A DNA stretch of 64,000 nucleotides from Fibrella aquatilis (GTDB lineage: Bacteria > Bacteroidota > Bacteroidia > Cytophagales > Spirosomataceae): assembly GCF_017353255.1 (NCBI RefSeq), contig NZ_JAFMYU010000020.1:78819-142818 (forward strand), in the 5' to 3' direction. The notes under the pieces are model-generated. The model saw only the letters and a list, made by a program, of their open reading frames with translations. It searched no databases and had not been told where the DNA came from. Positions 1 through 8,500 of this stretch are shown here, piece by piece (position 1 is the first letter of the stretch; each line of letters opens with the position of its first letter). A program made the translations under genes and the position numbers.

Positions 1-334
1 GCGAGATAAACGCGTTGACAGAGGGCAGTTGGTTAAATCGTGATTGCCGGAGTTGCAGTTCGCTGCTTTCCACCTGCAACTGCCCCTGCTGAATGGTGAT
101 ATTATTCTTCAGCGCAATATCGATGCACTGCTGCAGGCCCAGCACCTGCACGGCGTTGGCCTGCGTGTTGGTGGCCGCACCGGGCGTAGCCGCTACCGTA
201 GCCGACGAGCCGGGGGTAATCGAAGCAGGTGTTTGCGCCAGGCATACCGAACCAGTCAGCGGCAGGATGCCAATAGAAAAGGTCAGCCCGATGGCCAGGA
301 GCGTCTGCTTGAAGGGCATTTGGTAAGTAGTCAT
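1..334 (-). CDS. TolC family outer-membrane efflux protein, N-terminal part only
   Basis: Reading the minus strand from ATG at 334 gives an open frame that runs off the left edge (111 codons visible). It begins with a signal peptide (MTTYQMPFKQTLLAIGLTF, ending near SVCLAQ), then an Ala/Thr-rich linker and the segment LGLQQCIDIALKNNITIQQG. That segment matches the start of the first TolC repeat, where a helix of the type L-x-E/Q-A-I-x-x-A-L-x-N-N opens the coiled-coil barrel. TolC proteins are trimeric outer-membrane ducts for efflux pumps or type I secretion. The rest of the gene, and any partner membrane-fusion protein, would lie left of the window. An internal ATG six codons in is a less likely start. 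The family call is fairly secure; the substrate cannot be inferred. Confidence 0.8.
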   Translation of the reverse strand, partial: MTTYQMPFKQTLLAIGLTFSIGILPLTGSVCLAQTPASITPGSSATVAATPGAATNTQANAVQVLGLQQCIDIALKNNITIQQGQLQVESSELQLRQSRFNQLPSVNAFIS

Positions 335-410
335 ACGTAGTTGTGGTGTCAATGTTACACGCTTACTTTGGCCATGACCACCGTTTTGGGATAAACGGTG
401 GAAAAGCGCC

Positions 411-1187
411 ATGAATCTGGTTTATAATTCGGATATGCAATCTGCGGCCTCGTTTGGCTTTCAGGCCACTAACCGGGCCTTTCAGTATGGCGACGGCCTG
501 TTCGAGACCATTCGTTATGAAGGGGGCAAACTCTGGTTTTGGCCCGACCATTTCGACCGCCTCACGCGGGGCATGGTTGCCCTGCAACTGGCCCCCGTCA
601 CGCCTTTCGCCCTGGACGAACTCCAGGCTACGGCACTGGACCTAATCCAACAGAATGGCCTGAGTGATGGTCCCGCCCGCCTGAAACTACAGGTGTGGCG
701 CCAACCCGGCGGCCTCTACACCCCCACCACCCACGCCGCCGACTGGCTCCTGACCGCCCAACCCACCGAGCCATTTGGCATTACCAGCAAAGCCCGCCTC
801 GGCATCTTCCGCGACGTGCGGCTGTCGCCCTCCTCAATATCGGCCTTCAAAACGTTGAATGCCCTCCCCTACGTGCTGGCGGGGCTGTTTCGGCAGCAGC
901 ATCACTACGACGAAGCCATTTTGCTCGACATCCACGGCCACGTTGCCGAGTGCGTGGCTTCCAGCGTCTTTTGGCTGAAAGACCATCAACTCTACACCCC
1001 CTCGCTCGAAACGGGCTGCATCGACGGCATTGTGCGGCGGCAGCTCATGCGCAATCACTCGGTGCAGGAAGGCCTGTTTCTACCTGAAGCCCTGGCCGAC
1101 GCCGACGCCGTTTTCTGTGCCAACGTCAATGGCATTCAAGCCCTGCTAGACACGCCGGTGGAAGCGGTGAAACAGTTTAACGTTTAA
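411..1187 (+). CDS. class IV PLP aminotransferase (aminodeoxychorismate lyase / branched-chain aminotransferase type)
   Basis: 258 residues, full length for the D-amino-acid aminotransferase/PabC fold. Near the N-terminus it carries NRAFQYGDGLFETIR (about 21-35), the family's active-site strand. KTLNALPYVLAG (147-158) holds the likely PLP lysine, Lys147, in the same context as E. coli PabC. EAILLDIHGHVAECVASSVF (about 172-191) is the phosphate-binding region. Likely reactions are conversion of 4-amino-4-deoxychorismate to p-aminobenzoate plus pyruvate, or transamination; sequence alone does not decide. It is divergent from the TolC gene and convergent with the ABC ATPase. Its last codons (Phe-Asn-Val-stop) lie inside a 32-bp palindrome arm. 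ATG at 411 is preferred; the ATG eight codons later is possible. Confidence 0.85.
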   Translation: MNLVYNSDMQSAASFGFQATNRAFQYGDGLFETIRYEGGKLWFWPDHFDRLTRGMVALQLAPVTPFALDELQATALDLIQQNGLSDGPARLKLQVWRQPGGLYTPTTHAADWLLTAQPTEPFGITSKARLGIFRDVRLSPSSISAFKTLNALPYVLAGLFRQQHHYDEAILLDIHGHVAECVASSVFWLKDHQLYTPSLETGCIDGIVRRQLMRNHSVQEGLFLPEALADADAVFCANVNGIQALLDTPVEAVKQFNV

Positions 1188-1269
1188 TGTCTAAGGTTTA
1201 AGGTTGCTTGCTTGTCAAGAGATCATTGTCAAGCGGACAACCTTAAACCTTAGACATTAAACGTTAAAC
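1175..1269. repeat. junction palindrome, 32-bp perfect arms
   Basis: Arms 1175-1206 and 1238-1269 are exact reverse complements (32 of 32). The loop itself can pair imperfectly (GCTTG with CAAGC). The arm reads as overlapping words TTTAA and CTAAGG. It lies between convergent genes and contains both stop codons: TAA of the aminotransferase and TAA of the ABC ATPase. There is no T-tract of the usual kind. It is one of the junction-element family described in the findings. Confidence 0.95.
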
Positions 1270-1947
1270 TACCCTTTCCCCCTCCGGCACCAGCCAGCCG
1301 TCTTTCAGACGTACAATGCGGTTGCCGTATTCAGCATTGGCTTCCGAGTGAGTTACCTGCACGATGGTGACGCCGTCTTTCTGGTTCAGCTCGCGGAACA
1401 GGGTCATGATTTCTGCCGACTGCTCGGAGTGCAGGTTGCCTGTGGGTTCATCAGCGAAGATCACTTTGGGTTGCGCCACAATGGCCCGCGCCACGCCCAC
1501 CAACTGCTGCTGCCCGCCCGATAACTGACTGGGGAACAGGTCTTTTTTGGCCACAATGTTGAACCGGTCAAGCACGTCGGCCACGCGGCTTTTGCGTTCG
1601 TTGCCCGGCACCCCTTTGTAGAGCAGCGGCGTCTCGATGTTTTCGTATACCGTCAGTTCGTCGATGAGGTGGTAAGCCTGAAACACAAAGCCGATGTGGC
1701 TACGGTGTAGTTCGGTGCGCTTTTTCTCCGACAGCTTCTGTACCGGTTCGTCCAGAAAGCGGTATTCCCCCTCCGAGGGCTCTTCCAGCATACCCAGAAT
1801 ATGGAGCAGCGTACTCTTGCCCGAACCGCTCGGCCCCATGATAGAAACAAACTCGCCCTGGTCGATGGTGAGGTTAATATTCCGCAACACGTAGGTACGG
1901 CCAAACCCGGCGGGGTAGTGCTTGGCCACGTTGACTAGCTCAATCAT
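1264..1947 (-). CDS. ABC transporter ATP-binding protein, LolD/MacB type
   Basis: 227 residues, the usual length for a stand-alone ATPase of the LolCDE/MacB/FtsE group. Walker A is GPSGSGKST (about 39-47), the Q-loop region reads IGFVFQAYHLI, the signature is LSGGQQQ, Walker B is [16 protein letters not shown], and the switch His sits in VTHSEANA. Such ATPases power FtsX-like permeases in lipoprotein release or peptide/macrolide export. No permease is adjacent, so the partner is not identifiable here. An oddity is that the residues after the signature read LVGVARA where the family usually has RVAIARA, so the conserved Arg is Leu. The C-terminus (ERVV-stop) runs into the neighbouring palindrome. 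A second, more canonical paralogue lies at 9101-9814. Confidence 0.9.
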   Translation of the reverse strand: MIELVNVAKHYPAGFGRTYVLRNINLTIDQGEFVSIMGPSGSGKSTLLHILGMLEEPSEGEYRFLDEPVQKLSEKKRTELHRSHIGFVFQAYHLIDELTVYENIETPLLYKGVPGNERKSRVADVLDRFNIVAKKDLFPSQLSGGQQQLVGVARAIVAQPKVIFADEPTGNLHSEQSAEIMTLFRELNQKDGVTIVQVTHSEANAEYGNRIVRLKDGWLVPEGERVV

Positions 1948-1961
1948 AATCGGTTATATTT
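1931..1961 (+). promoter_or_regulatory. Bacteroidota-type promoter for the Uma2-like gene
   Basis: A -7 box TATATTTG at 1954-1961 matches TAnnTTTG, with TTG at 1931-1933, close to the usual -33 distance. The TTG inside the -7 box could be mistaken for a start codon. The implied transcript would begin near 1967, so ATG at 1984 is the better start. Confidence 0.6.
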
Positions 1962-1983
1962 GACAAGGTTAACTGCTAAACTA

Positions 1984-2433
1984 ATGTACCACCCCTACTT
2001 CGACGGCCCGCTGCTTCTGCACGATGACATGGGCACCTATGCTCCGAGGATTCATCAGCGAATCATTGCCAGGCTGACGGCAGGTTTGGGCCATATGTAT
2101 TTTCAGGAAAAAACATTAGCACTGGAGCCACTGCCCGAAACGATGGTTGACGAAGGTGGGGCTAGTCCAACACCAGATCTCATTTTGGCCAATAACGACA
2201 ACGATACTATACCTGTTATTATCGAGGTTTGCCACACGGCTGGATTAAAACAGGATATGCGCAAAATCATCAAGTTAGTTGACGAAGACCTGTATGGCAT
2301 TCTGGAGGGCTTCATTTATGACTACAAAACTCAAATCTGGTACCGTTATCAAGTGGGCAATGGTGGTTTGCTGGAAGAGACATCAGTTTCTGAACAGCTA
2401 AGCCTCGATCTTAACGCATTCCTGGTCGATTAG
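1984..2433 (+). CDS. Uma2-like (PD-(D/E)XK-type) hypothetical protein
   Basis: 149 residues from ATG 1984. The middle reads SPTPDLILANNDNDTIPVII followed by EVCHTAG. This Pro-Asp, then hydrophobic-Glu-Val arrangement resembles Uma2/DUF820 proteins, which have a restriction-endonuclease-like fold and are common in Bacteroidota and cyanobacteria. The lysine or serine expected just after the Glu is not obvious, so catalytic activity is doubtful. The C-terminal part (YDYKTQIWYRYQVG) fits the closing strands of that family. The function of Uma2 proteins is poorly known. It has its own promoter and ends beside a repeat-rich junction. The fold assignment is moderate; no biochemical role is claimed. 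Confidence 0.55.
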   Translation: MYHPYFDGPLLLHDDMGTYAPRIHQRIIARLTAGLGHMYFQEKTLALEPLPETMVDEGGASPTPDLILANNDNDTIPVIIEVCHTAGLKQDMRKIIKLVDEDLYGILEGFIYDYKTQIWYRYQVGNGGLLEETSVSEQLSLDLNAFLVD

Positions 2434-2552
2434 GTCATTCGCTTCGCTGTCATTCAATGGTCATTGGCTTCGCTGTCATTCGGTGGTCATTCAATAGTCA
2501 TTCCATGACAGCAGAGCGAATGACTACTGAATGACAGCGCAGCCAATGACCA
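2434..2552. repeat. junction element with reiterated GTCATTC words
   Basis: Immediately after the TAG at 2431-2433 the word GGTCATT(C/G)GCTTCGCTGT occurs twice, followed by shorter GTCATTC copies. The complementary half (ATGACAGCAGAGCGAATGAC, then ATGACAGCGCAGCCAATGACC) follows at 2506-2552. The whole can fold as an imperfect long hairpin between convergent genes. Its CGCTTCGCT core resembles cores at 13.3, 18.9 and 35.6 kb. Confidence 0.8.
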
Positions 2553-2583
2553 ACAACCATAAAGTCAATCGCTGTGCCAGCGC

Positions 2584-2623
2584 ACAAAAAAGCCCCAAAT
2601 CAGCTGATTTGGGGCTTTTTTGT
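2584..2623. terminator. bidirectional rho-independent terminator
   Basis: A perfect 40-bp palindrome centred at 2603/2604: A-run, GCCCCAAATCAG, then its complement and a T-run. It has A and T tracts on both sides, so it can terminate from either direction. It separates the convergent Uma2-like and DUF4097 genes. Unlike the junction repeats it has classical terminator form. Confidence 0.93.
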
Positions 2624-2672
2624 AAACTATGTCGTCCGTAATCGGACAGCCGCCGTTCGGGGGCGGACACGC

Positions 2673-3764
2673 TTATTGCTGGTTGATGGATACGCTGCCC
2701 GCCGTGGCCGACAGCACTACGGGAATTCCGCCGCCGTTGGTTTTGCCCACAATCCGGTCGCGCTCGGCCGAGCCGCTGAAGTTGTTTAGGGGCGCACTCA
2801 CTCGGCTACCGCTCAGGTCGAGGCTCATACCTTTGTCCATGGGCATCTGTACCCGCACACTCCCCGCCGACGTTTCCAGTTTTACGTATTTGTCTACGCG
2901 GGTGAAGTTCACCTCTACGCTGCCTGCGCTGGTTTCGGCCTCGATGCTCCCGGCCATATCACGAATATGAATACCCCCGCCCGACGTACTGGCGTTCAGC
3001 TCGCCGTCGATGCGGTCGCCGTTGATGCTTCCACCCGACGTTTCTACGTTGATCATGCCGTTGAGGTTGCTGATGCGGATGCCCCCGCCAGAGGTGTGCA
3101 TCTTCAGGTTGCCGCTGGAGTTGCTGGCGTCGATACTACCGCCCGACGTTTCAACCACCACGCGGTCGCGGCATTCGGTGAGCTTGATCCCCCCGCCAGA
3201 GGTATTTCCCTCAATATCGCCTTTCAGGTCGACCAGCGTAATGCCGCCCCCCGACGTTTCGAACCGCTGCTTGCCCGTCAGGTGGCTCATCTTAATGCCC
3301 CCGCCCGACGTGCTAATGTTGGTGGCCATGTTGCGGGGTGTAGTGAATTTGAAGCTAATGCTCAGTCCCCGTTTCCAGTTCCAGTTGAACGAACCACGCT
3401 GCTTAGCCACCGCCACCACCGTGCTTCCCTCCTGCCGGATATAGATTTCGTAGTCTTTCAGGCGGTCTTCAATCTCGTCTTTGCTCAGGTTACCGTTGCC
3501 ATTGTTGCCGCGAATAAACATCTCAACCTTCACACCCGGCCCCGCACCACCTTCTACGGTAAGTCCCCCGCCCGATGTCTGCGCCCGCACCAGGTTGATG
3601 CCGGTAAACGACAGTGTCTTGTAGGGTGTATCGTCGTTTTCGTCCAGCGAAACCGTATATGCAGCACCGGCGGTGTGTTTATGGGTTGTTGGCGTGGCGG
3701 CAGCAACCACCTGGCCAGCAACCAACAAAATGGGCATGAATCGGGTAAACAAGGTTATGTTCAT
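2673..3764 (-). CDS. DUF4097-family surface beta-helix protein
   Basis: 363 residues. The N-terminus (MNITLFTRFMPILLVAGQVV, then AAA) is a Sec signal peptide. From about residue 145 to 300 the protein is a run of short repeats containing TSGGGI or TSGGSI, spaced about 18-22 residues (TSGGGIKMSHLTG, TSGGGITLVDLKG, TSGGSIDASNSSG and so on). This is typical of DUF4097/DUF2807 putative adhesins, which form right-handed beta-helices or stacked beta-solenoids outside the cytoplasm. The conserved Gly-Gly turns fit that fold. The gene is monocistronic, convergent with the Uma2-like gene and followed by a strong bidirectional terminator. An adhesin role is family lore rather than shown. Start and signal peptide are convincing. 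Confidence 0.8.
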   Translation of the reverse strand: MNITLFTRFMPILLVAGQVVAAATPTTHKHTAGAAYTVSLDENDDTPYKTLSFTGINLVRAQTSGGGLTVEGGAGPGVKVEMFIRGNNGNGNLSKDEIEDRLKDYEIYIRQEGSTVVAVAKQRGSFNWNWKRGLSISFKFTTPRNMATNISTSGGGIKMSHLTGKQRFETSGGGITLVDLKGDIEGNTSGGGIKLTECRDRVVVETSGGSIDASNSSGNLKMHTSGGGIRISNLNGMINVETSGGSINGDRIDGELNASTSGGGIHIRDMAGSIEAETSAGSVEVNFTRVDKYVKLETSAGSVRVQMPMDKGMSLDLSGSRVSAPLNNFSGSAERDRIVGKTNGGGIPVVLSATAGSVSINQQ

Positions 3765-4132
3765 GATCGGGGCAGTTTAACGTGAATTAGTAGTATAGAT
3801 GCCAAAGCAACGCAACACGTTGCATAGACCTAGTCGAGACGAATAAAATACCTGTATCAATTCAGGTGCCATGCCGTTAATCGTTTAACTGTCAGTTATT
3901 TATAATAGAAATATCTGTACGATTTCGGACAATCCTGTTCAACTCTGGACAGTGAGCGCCGTTTTTGTTGCGGTTACAGACAAAAACGAACCATATTAGT
4001 CAAGCATAGTCTATTTTATGAGTATACTTAAAAATAAATTAAGTGAGTAGACTAAGTACCCCTATTAAATAAATAGTCATTCATTCGTCTTAACTTTAGC
4101 GCATTCTCCGTAACGATAATCTACTAGTTGAG
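3765..4132. other. divergent intergenic region, 368 bp
   Basis: An AT-rich spacer between divergent genes, with no convincing ORF or RNA. The only promoter-like site towards the right is TAACTTTA at 4091-4098, one mismatch from TAnnTTTG, about 35 bp before the ATG at 4133. No inverted repeat of the junction family is present. Confidence 0.6.
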
Positions 4133-5035
4133 ATGAAGAAAGTTTACCGTACCATCGCCCTGATGGGCTTAATGTTTTCATGCGCTGCCCCCCTGTTGGC
4201 CCAGCCGGCAGGTCAGGCCACAGTAACCCCGCCACGGACCGATTCAACAACTAATCGCCAGGGTCTACGCGTTGGCTTGAACCTGGGGCTTACCCAACTC
4301 TACGGCGATTTATCGACCCCTAACCTAAGCTTCGGTGCCGGGCTGAACGTTAGCTACCCGCTTGGGTCGGTGGTGGCCGTAACACTCCTTGCTGACCTTG
4401 GCTCATTGAGCGCGCAACAGGCCGACTATTACAACTCAAAAGCAACAGCCTCTTACGTTCAGGGGGCGCTTGGTGGCGCCTTCAACCTGACGCGGCTGTT
4501 CAAGGGCAAGCCCAAACCGGTACTTACCAGCCCAACTAACGGGCAGCTAGCCCCTGACAACTTCAGTGGCCACGCTACCACCCAACCCGCCAGGGGAAAC
4601 CTGGAATTTTATATTGGCCTGGGCCTGATTGCGTTCGATGCCAGCGCCAGTTCGCTTACTACGGGCAAGTTGCAGCGTTACACCAATGGCACCGGTAGCC
4701 ATCATACAGAATCGGATAATGTAACGGCCAAAGGCCCAGGCAATTTAGGGTTAACCCGCGAGCTTGTTGTTCCGCTAGGCCTTCGCTACAACCGGTCGCT
4801 GAACGCTACGCTCAGCCTTTACGCCGACCTGCGGTATAATTTCGTCGCCTCTGACAAGCTCGATGCTACCCGCGAGAACGACAATTCGACGATTGATACC
4901 CCTCAGGGCGGGGCTATTTTTGGTAAAGCCGTACTCAACACCAGCCGTGACAAATGGGCCTCGCTGTCAATCGGGTTGGCGTACCAATTCAAGCGCAAAG
5001 TCAGCGCCAACCGCATCCGGTCTACGGATTTTTGA
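4133..5035 (+). CDS. outer-membrane beta-barrel protein, porin-like
   Basis: 300 residues starting with a clear signal peptide (MKKVYRTIALMGLMFSCAAP, cleavage near LLAQ-PAG). The mature part alternates hydrophobic and polar residues: GLRVGLNLGLTQLYGDLSTP, LSLYADLRYNFVASDKL, and a closing WASLSIGLAYQFKRKVS strand. A final aromatic strand of this kind is typical of Bacteroidota outer-membrane barrels assembled by BamA. Segments near residues 125-150 and 180-200 are polar and probably form loops. No specific family is recognised; an 8- to 12-strand barrel is plausible. It stands alone between the DUF4097 gene and the tRNA pair. Function unknown. Confidence 0.7.
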   Translation: MKKVYRTIALMGLMFSCAAPLLAQPAGQATVTPPRTDSTTNRQGLRVGLNLGLTQLYGDLSTPNLSFGAGLNVSYPLGSVVAVTLLADLGSLSAQQADYYNSKATASYVQGALGGAFNLTRLFKGKPKPVLTSPTNGQLAPDNFSGHATTQPARGNLEFYIGLGLIAFDASASSLTTGKLQRYTNGTGSHHTESDNVTAKGPGNLGLTRELVVPLGLRYNRSLNATLSLYADLRYNFVASDKLDATRENDNSTIDTPQGGAIFGKAVLNTSRDKWASLSIGLAYQFKRKVSANRIRSTDF

Positions 5036-5131
5036 CATTTTCGCCGGAGATACTGGCGTAGTAACTGACTAATACTTAGCTGGTTTGTGGGCATTACACC
5101 CCACAGCCAGCTATTTTTTTGACCGCTTGTC

Positions 5132-5162
5132 TTGACAAATGCCTGTTCTTACCCTACTTTTG
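5132..5162 (+). promoter_or_regulatory. promoter of the tRNA pair
   Basis: TTGACA at 5132-5137 and TACTTTTG (TAnnTTTG) at 5155-5162, with 20 bp between TTG and the -7 box. The inferred transcript starts about 35 bp before tRNA-Gly. Confidence 0.7.
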
Positions 5163-5204
5163 CATCACCAAATCGCTCAGGGCATCTGCCTGAAGGCGGT
5201 ATAT

Positions 5205-5280
5205 GCGAAAGTAGCTCAGCTGGTAGAGCGCGACCTTGCCAAGGTCGAGGTCGCGGGTTCGAACCCCGTCTTTCGCTCCA
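5205..5280 (+). tRNA. tRNA-Gly (anticodon GCC)
   Basis: A 76-nt cloverleaf. The acceptor stem GCGAAAG pairs with CTTTCGC, the anticodon loop sits in CTTGCCAAG (anticodon GCC), the T-loop is GTTCGAACC, and CCA is encoded at the 3' end. The discriminator base is T. A short terminator follows. Confidence 0.97.
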
Positions 5281-5288
5281 CAATGAAG

Positions 5289-5314
5289 GCACCGCAACCA
5301 ACGGTGCTTTTTTT
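5289..5314 (+). terminator. terminator after tRNA-Gly
   Basis: GCACCG at 5289-5294 pairs with CGGTGC at 5302-5307, followed by a run of seven T. This suggests tRNA-Gly can end before tRNA-Leu, although both may also be read through. Confidence 0.85.
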
Positions 5315-5338
5315 GTACATGCCCGATTCGTCGGAATT

Positions 5339-5423
5339 GCCGGGATGGTGGAATTGGTAGACACGCCGGACTTAAAATCCTGTGGGCCACAAGCCCGTGC
5401 GGGTTCGACTCCCGCTCCTGGTA
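5339..5423 (+). tRNA. tRNA-Leu (anticodon UAA)
   Basis: 85 nt with the long variable arm of class II tRNAs. The acceptor GCCGGGA pairs with TCCTGGT, allowing two G-U pairs. D-arm is GGTGGAATTGGTAGACA, anticodon loop CTTAAAA (TAA), T-arm GCGGGTTCGACTCCCGC. The discriminator is A and CCA is not encoded (CGG follows), so CCA must be added after transcription. Confidence 0.96.
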
Positions 5424-5431
5424 CGGAATAC

Positions 5432-5460
5432 AAAAGCACTGATTTTCAGTGCTTTTTGTG
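5432..5460 (+). terminator. terminator after tRNA-Leu
   Basis: AAAAGCACTGA at 5432-5442 pairs with TCAGTGCTTTT at 5446-5456, with a T-rich tail. A GTG-initiated extension of the next ORF would begin inside this hairpin, which argues for a later start for that gene. Confidence 0.9.
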
Positions 5461-5480
5461 TTTTTAGTGCAGTCAAATAG

Positions 5481-5511
5481 ACCCGCCCGTATGCGGAGGG
5501 CGGGTGTTTTT
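5481..5511 (+). terminator. second hairpin with T-tract, tandem terminator
   Basis: ACCCGCCC at 5481-5488 pairs with GGGCGGGT at 5498-5505, followed by GTTTTT. Together with the preceding hairpin it insulates the tRNA transcript from the downstream membrane protein gene. Confidence 0.75.
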
Positions 5512-5523
5512 CGTTTGCTATAT

Positions 5524-8500
5524 ATGGCATTGTTCTTTTGGCATACCTGGTCGAAGTCAGACCGGATGGTGGTGATTAGTGGGCTGGCACTGCTGGTGCT
5601 CTGTACCCTTGGCTATACCTACGTGGCCTGGCAGGGGCTGGAAAACGTGGTATCCTGGAATGTGCTGGGTGAACTGGTCAGCCTGCCCGGTACGCTCTAC
5701 AGCTTCACCGACGGGTTGCTTACCTACCCCATTACTGGCCGTATTCAAACCGTTACGAACCAATTTGCGGTGTCGCCCATGCTGGTACATCCGGGCATGG
5801 CTACGCTCTCGGTGGGCCTGCTGTGCGCGGCACTCACCTACGCGCTGGCCGCTATCTGTCGCCTACCCGCCCTGCGCTATCGGGTTGCCATGGCCCTGTT
5901 TGTGCTGCTGCTGGCCGTATGCCGGTTCGAGGTGCTGGGCCTGCCCGGTGGTGGGCGGTGGCCGTTTCTGGTGATGACGCTGCTGTTTGGTGGCGTCAGC
6001 TATTACTTCCACGCTTTCCAGACCGCCACCCGGTTGCTTACCCGGCTCCTGGTATTTGGCGGGCTGTTTGCTCTGGCGGCGCTAGGCATTGGCCTGGGGG
6101 CTTCGGTGGTGCATCCGGCGCAGTTGCTGTTAAGCTACGCCCTGGCGGGGTTGGTCATTATCAGCGTACTCTTCATCGCCTACATCGCCATCGACATTGT
6201 GGGCGGACTAGTGTGGCTTACGAGCGTCAGTCGCCCCAATGGTCGGCCACTGGGCGCGGTTAACTTCATCTTTATCAGTGCCTTATACCTGCTCAACCTA
6301 CTCCTGATCTGGCTGCGCAATACCAAATCTATCGACTGGGACGTGCTCACCATCAGCCCGTTTCTGATTCTGCTGGTGTCTATTGCCATGGGTTTCTGGG
6401 GCTTTCGGCACCTGACCGAACAGCGTAGTCTGCTTTCCTTCAAAGACGCCGGGGCCGGGCTGTATCTGGGCTTGTCGGCGATGACTATCCTGACGGTGGC
6501 CTATGGGTTTGCCACAGCCAACGACCCGCTGATCGAAGTGTTTGAAGACGCTATTGTCTACAGCCATTTTATCATGGGTTTCCTGATGGTGCTCTACGTA
6601 CTAGTCAATTTTTTGCCCATTTATCAGCAGCAGCTACCGGTCTACCGGGTGTTGTATAAAGCACGGCTGGCCGATCTGCCCCTGTTTCGGCTGGCGGGGG
6701 TTATTGGCATCGTTGGCGTGAGCATGTCGACGGGGCATTTCACGGCGCGGCAGGGGTACGCGGCCTGTTTGGCGGCACTGGGCGATGCCTATCAGGCTGA
6801 GAACGAGGCTGATCTGGCCCAGACGTACTACCAGGAATCGGTGGCGCAGGAGTATCAGCAACACAAAGCCAATTACGCGCTGGCCTCTATCGCCATTAAC
6901 CGCAACGACCCGGCCACAGCGGCGCTGTTCTTCTCGCAGGCACTGCTCAAGCAACCTTCGCCGCAGGCGTTCATTGGCCTCTACAGCACCTACCAGCAAA
7001 CAAACCTGTTTTTCGACGCCGTTAAAACCCTGCAACGGGGCATCAATCGGTTTCCTGACAGCGGCGAACTGCGCACCAACCTGGGCTACCTCTACGGCAA
7101 AACCGCCCTGGCCGACTCGGCGTTTTATTACCTGAAATCGGCGGCCGACCTCACCCCCCGCGCCAATGTACCGCTGGCGAATATACTGGCCCTGTATGCC
7201 CGCAACCCGCAGATTCTGGCCAGCGACTCGACCCTGTTGGCGCAGGTGCCTGACAGTGATGACCCCACCCTGACGGCTAATGCCCTGGCCCTGCGCCTGC
7301 AACAACCCCGCACTACCACGGTCTCCAACCAACCCGCCTGGCTGACCAAAGCCCGGCCCAACGCCGCCCTTGGCGTGGGTGAGTTTGCCGGGTTGTATAA
7401 TTACGCCCTGTTGGCCCCCCGCCCCGACACGCTGCTATGCAATACAATCCAACGGGCTGCTTTGAACCCGGTTAACCAGACCATCAGCGACGAACTGTCG
7501 CTGGCGGGTGCGCTGGCCACTTACAAAGCGCATCGGCATCATGAGGCGTTTGGCCAGCTCACGCAACTGATTACCAACGACGCCCGCACCGCCCCCACCT
7601 ACCGCACCATGTTGGGCCTGCTGGAACTGGAACAGGGACTAAACAAACAGGCGGCGGCCACCTTTGCGCAAAACACCGACACCCTCTCGACCGGCTACCG
7701 GGCCGTGGCGCTAACCAAAACGGGCGATCTGGTGGCGGCACAACCGCTTTGGGAAACGGCCACCCGCCACGATGCTACCCTGCGCGATGTGCAGCAGGCC
7801 CTCTACACAGCCCCTGCCTCGGCTACAAGCGGCTCAGGCTGGACCGATTTGCAGAAAGCGTTCTACGTCAGCTATCGCTCCGACGATGACAACCGGGGCA
7901 AGGTATGGGAAACCATTCGCGATGCCAGTCTGAAGACGGTGGCCGGCGCCACCCTGATTACAGACTATCTGGCCACCCGGCAGTACTTCTACGCGCAGAT
8001 GATCTTGAGCCAGATGGGCAAACCAGCGCAGTTAACGCCCTTCGCCCGGTCATTGGAAAACCTTTCAGCACTACGCATAACCGCGTTTCGGACGAAGGAC
8101 AAGGCAACTGATTCATTAGCTAAGACATTCTTTGTTGATCAGCATCTGGCCGAAGTGTCGCTGTTGCGGGGGCAAGCATTGGCCCGCCAAAAACGTCCTG
8201 CCGAAGCCCGGCAAGCCTACCAGGACGCTCTGCAACGGGCACCGCTCAACGCGACTATAGTACAGGAGACAGCCACTTTTCTGCGCCAGCATAAGCAGGT
8301 AAAAGACGCGTATGCCGCCGTGTTGCCAGCCCTGGATTATAACGAAGCCGACCCCGAATTGCTAAAAACGTACGTGCTGCTTTGCCTCGACCAAAGCCTG
8401 ACCGACTATGCCGACGATGGTCTTACGCGGCTTCAGGTGGCCACCTCTCCCGCCGACTATCAGGCGTTTGAACAGGCCTATCAGCAAAAACTAGCGGCCA

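Noticed and set aside
2967..3785. Plus-strand ORF opposite the DUF4097 gene
   Set aside because: The repeats in it mirror the TSGGG repeats of the minus-strand gene; it lacks a start context and a family.
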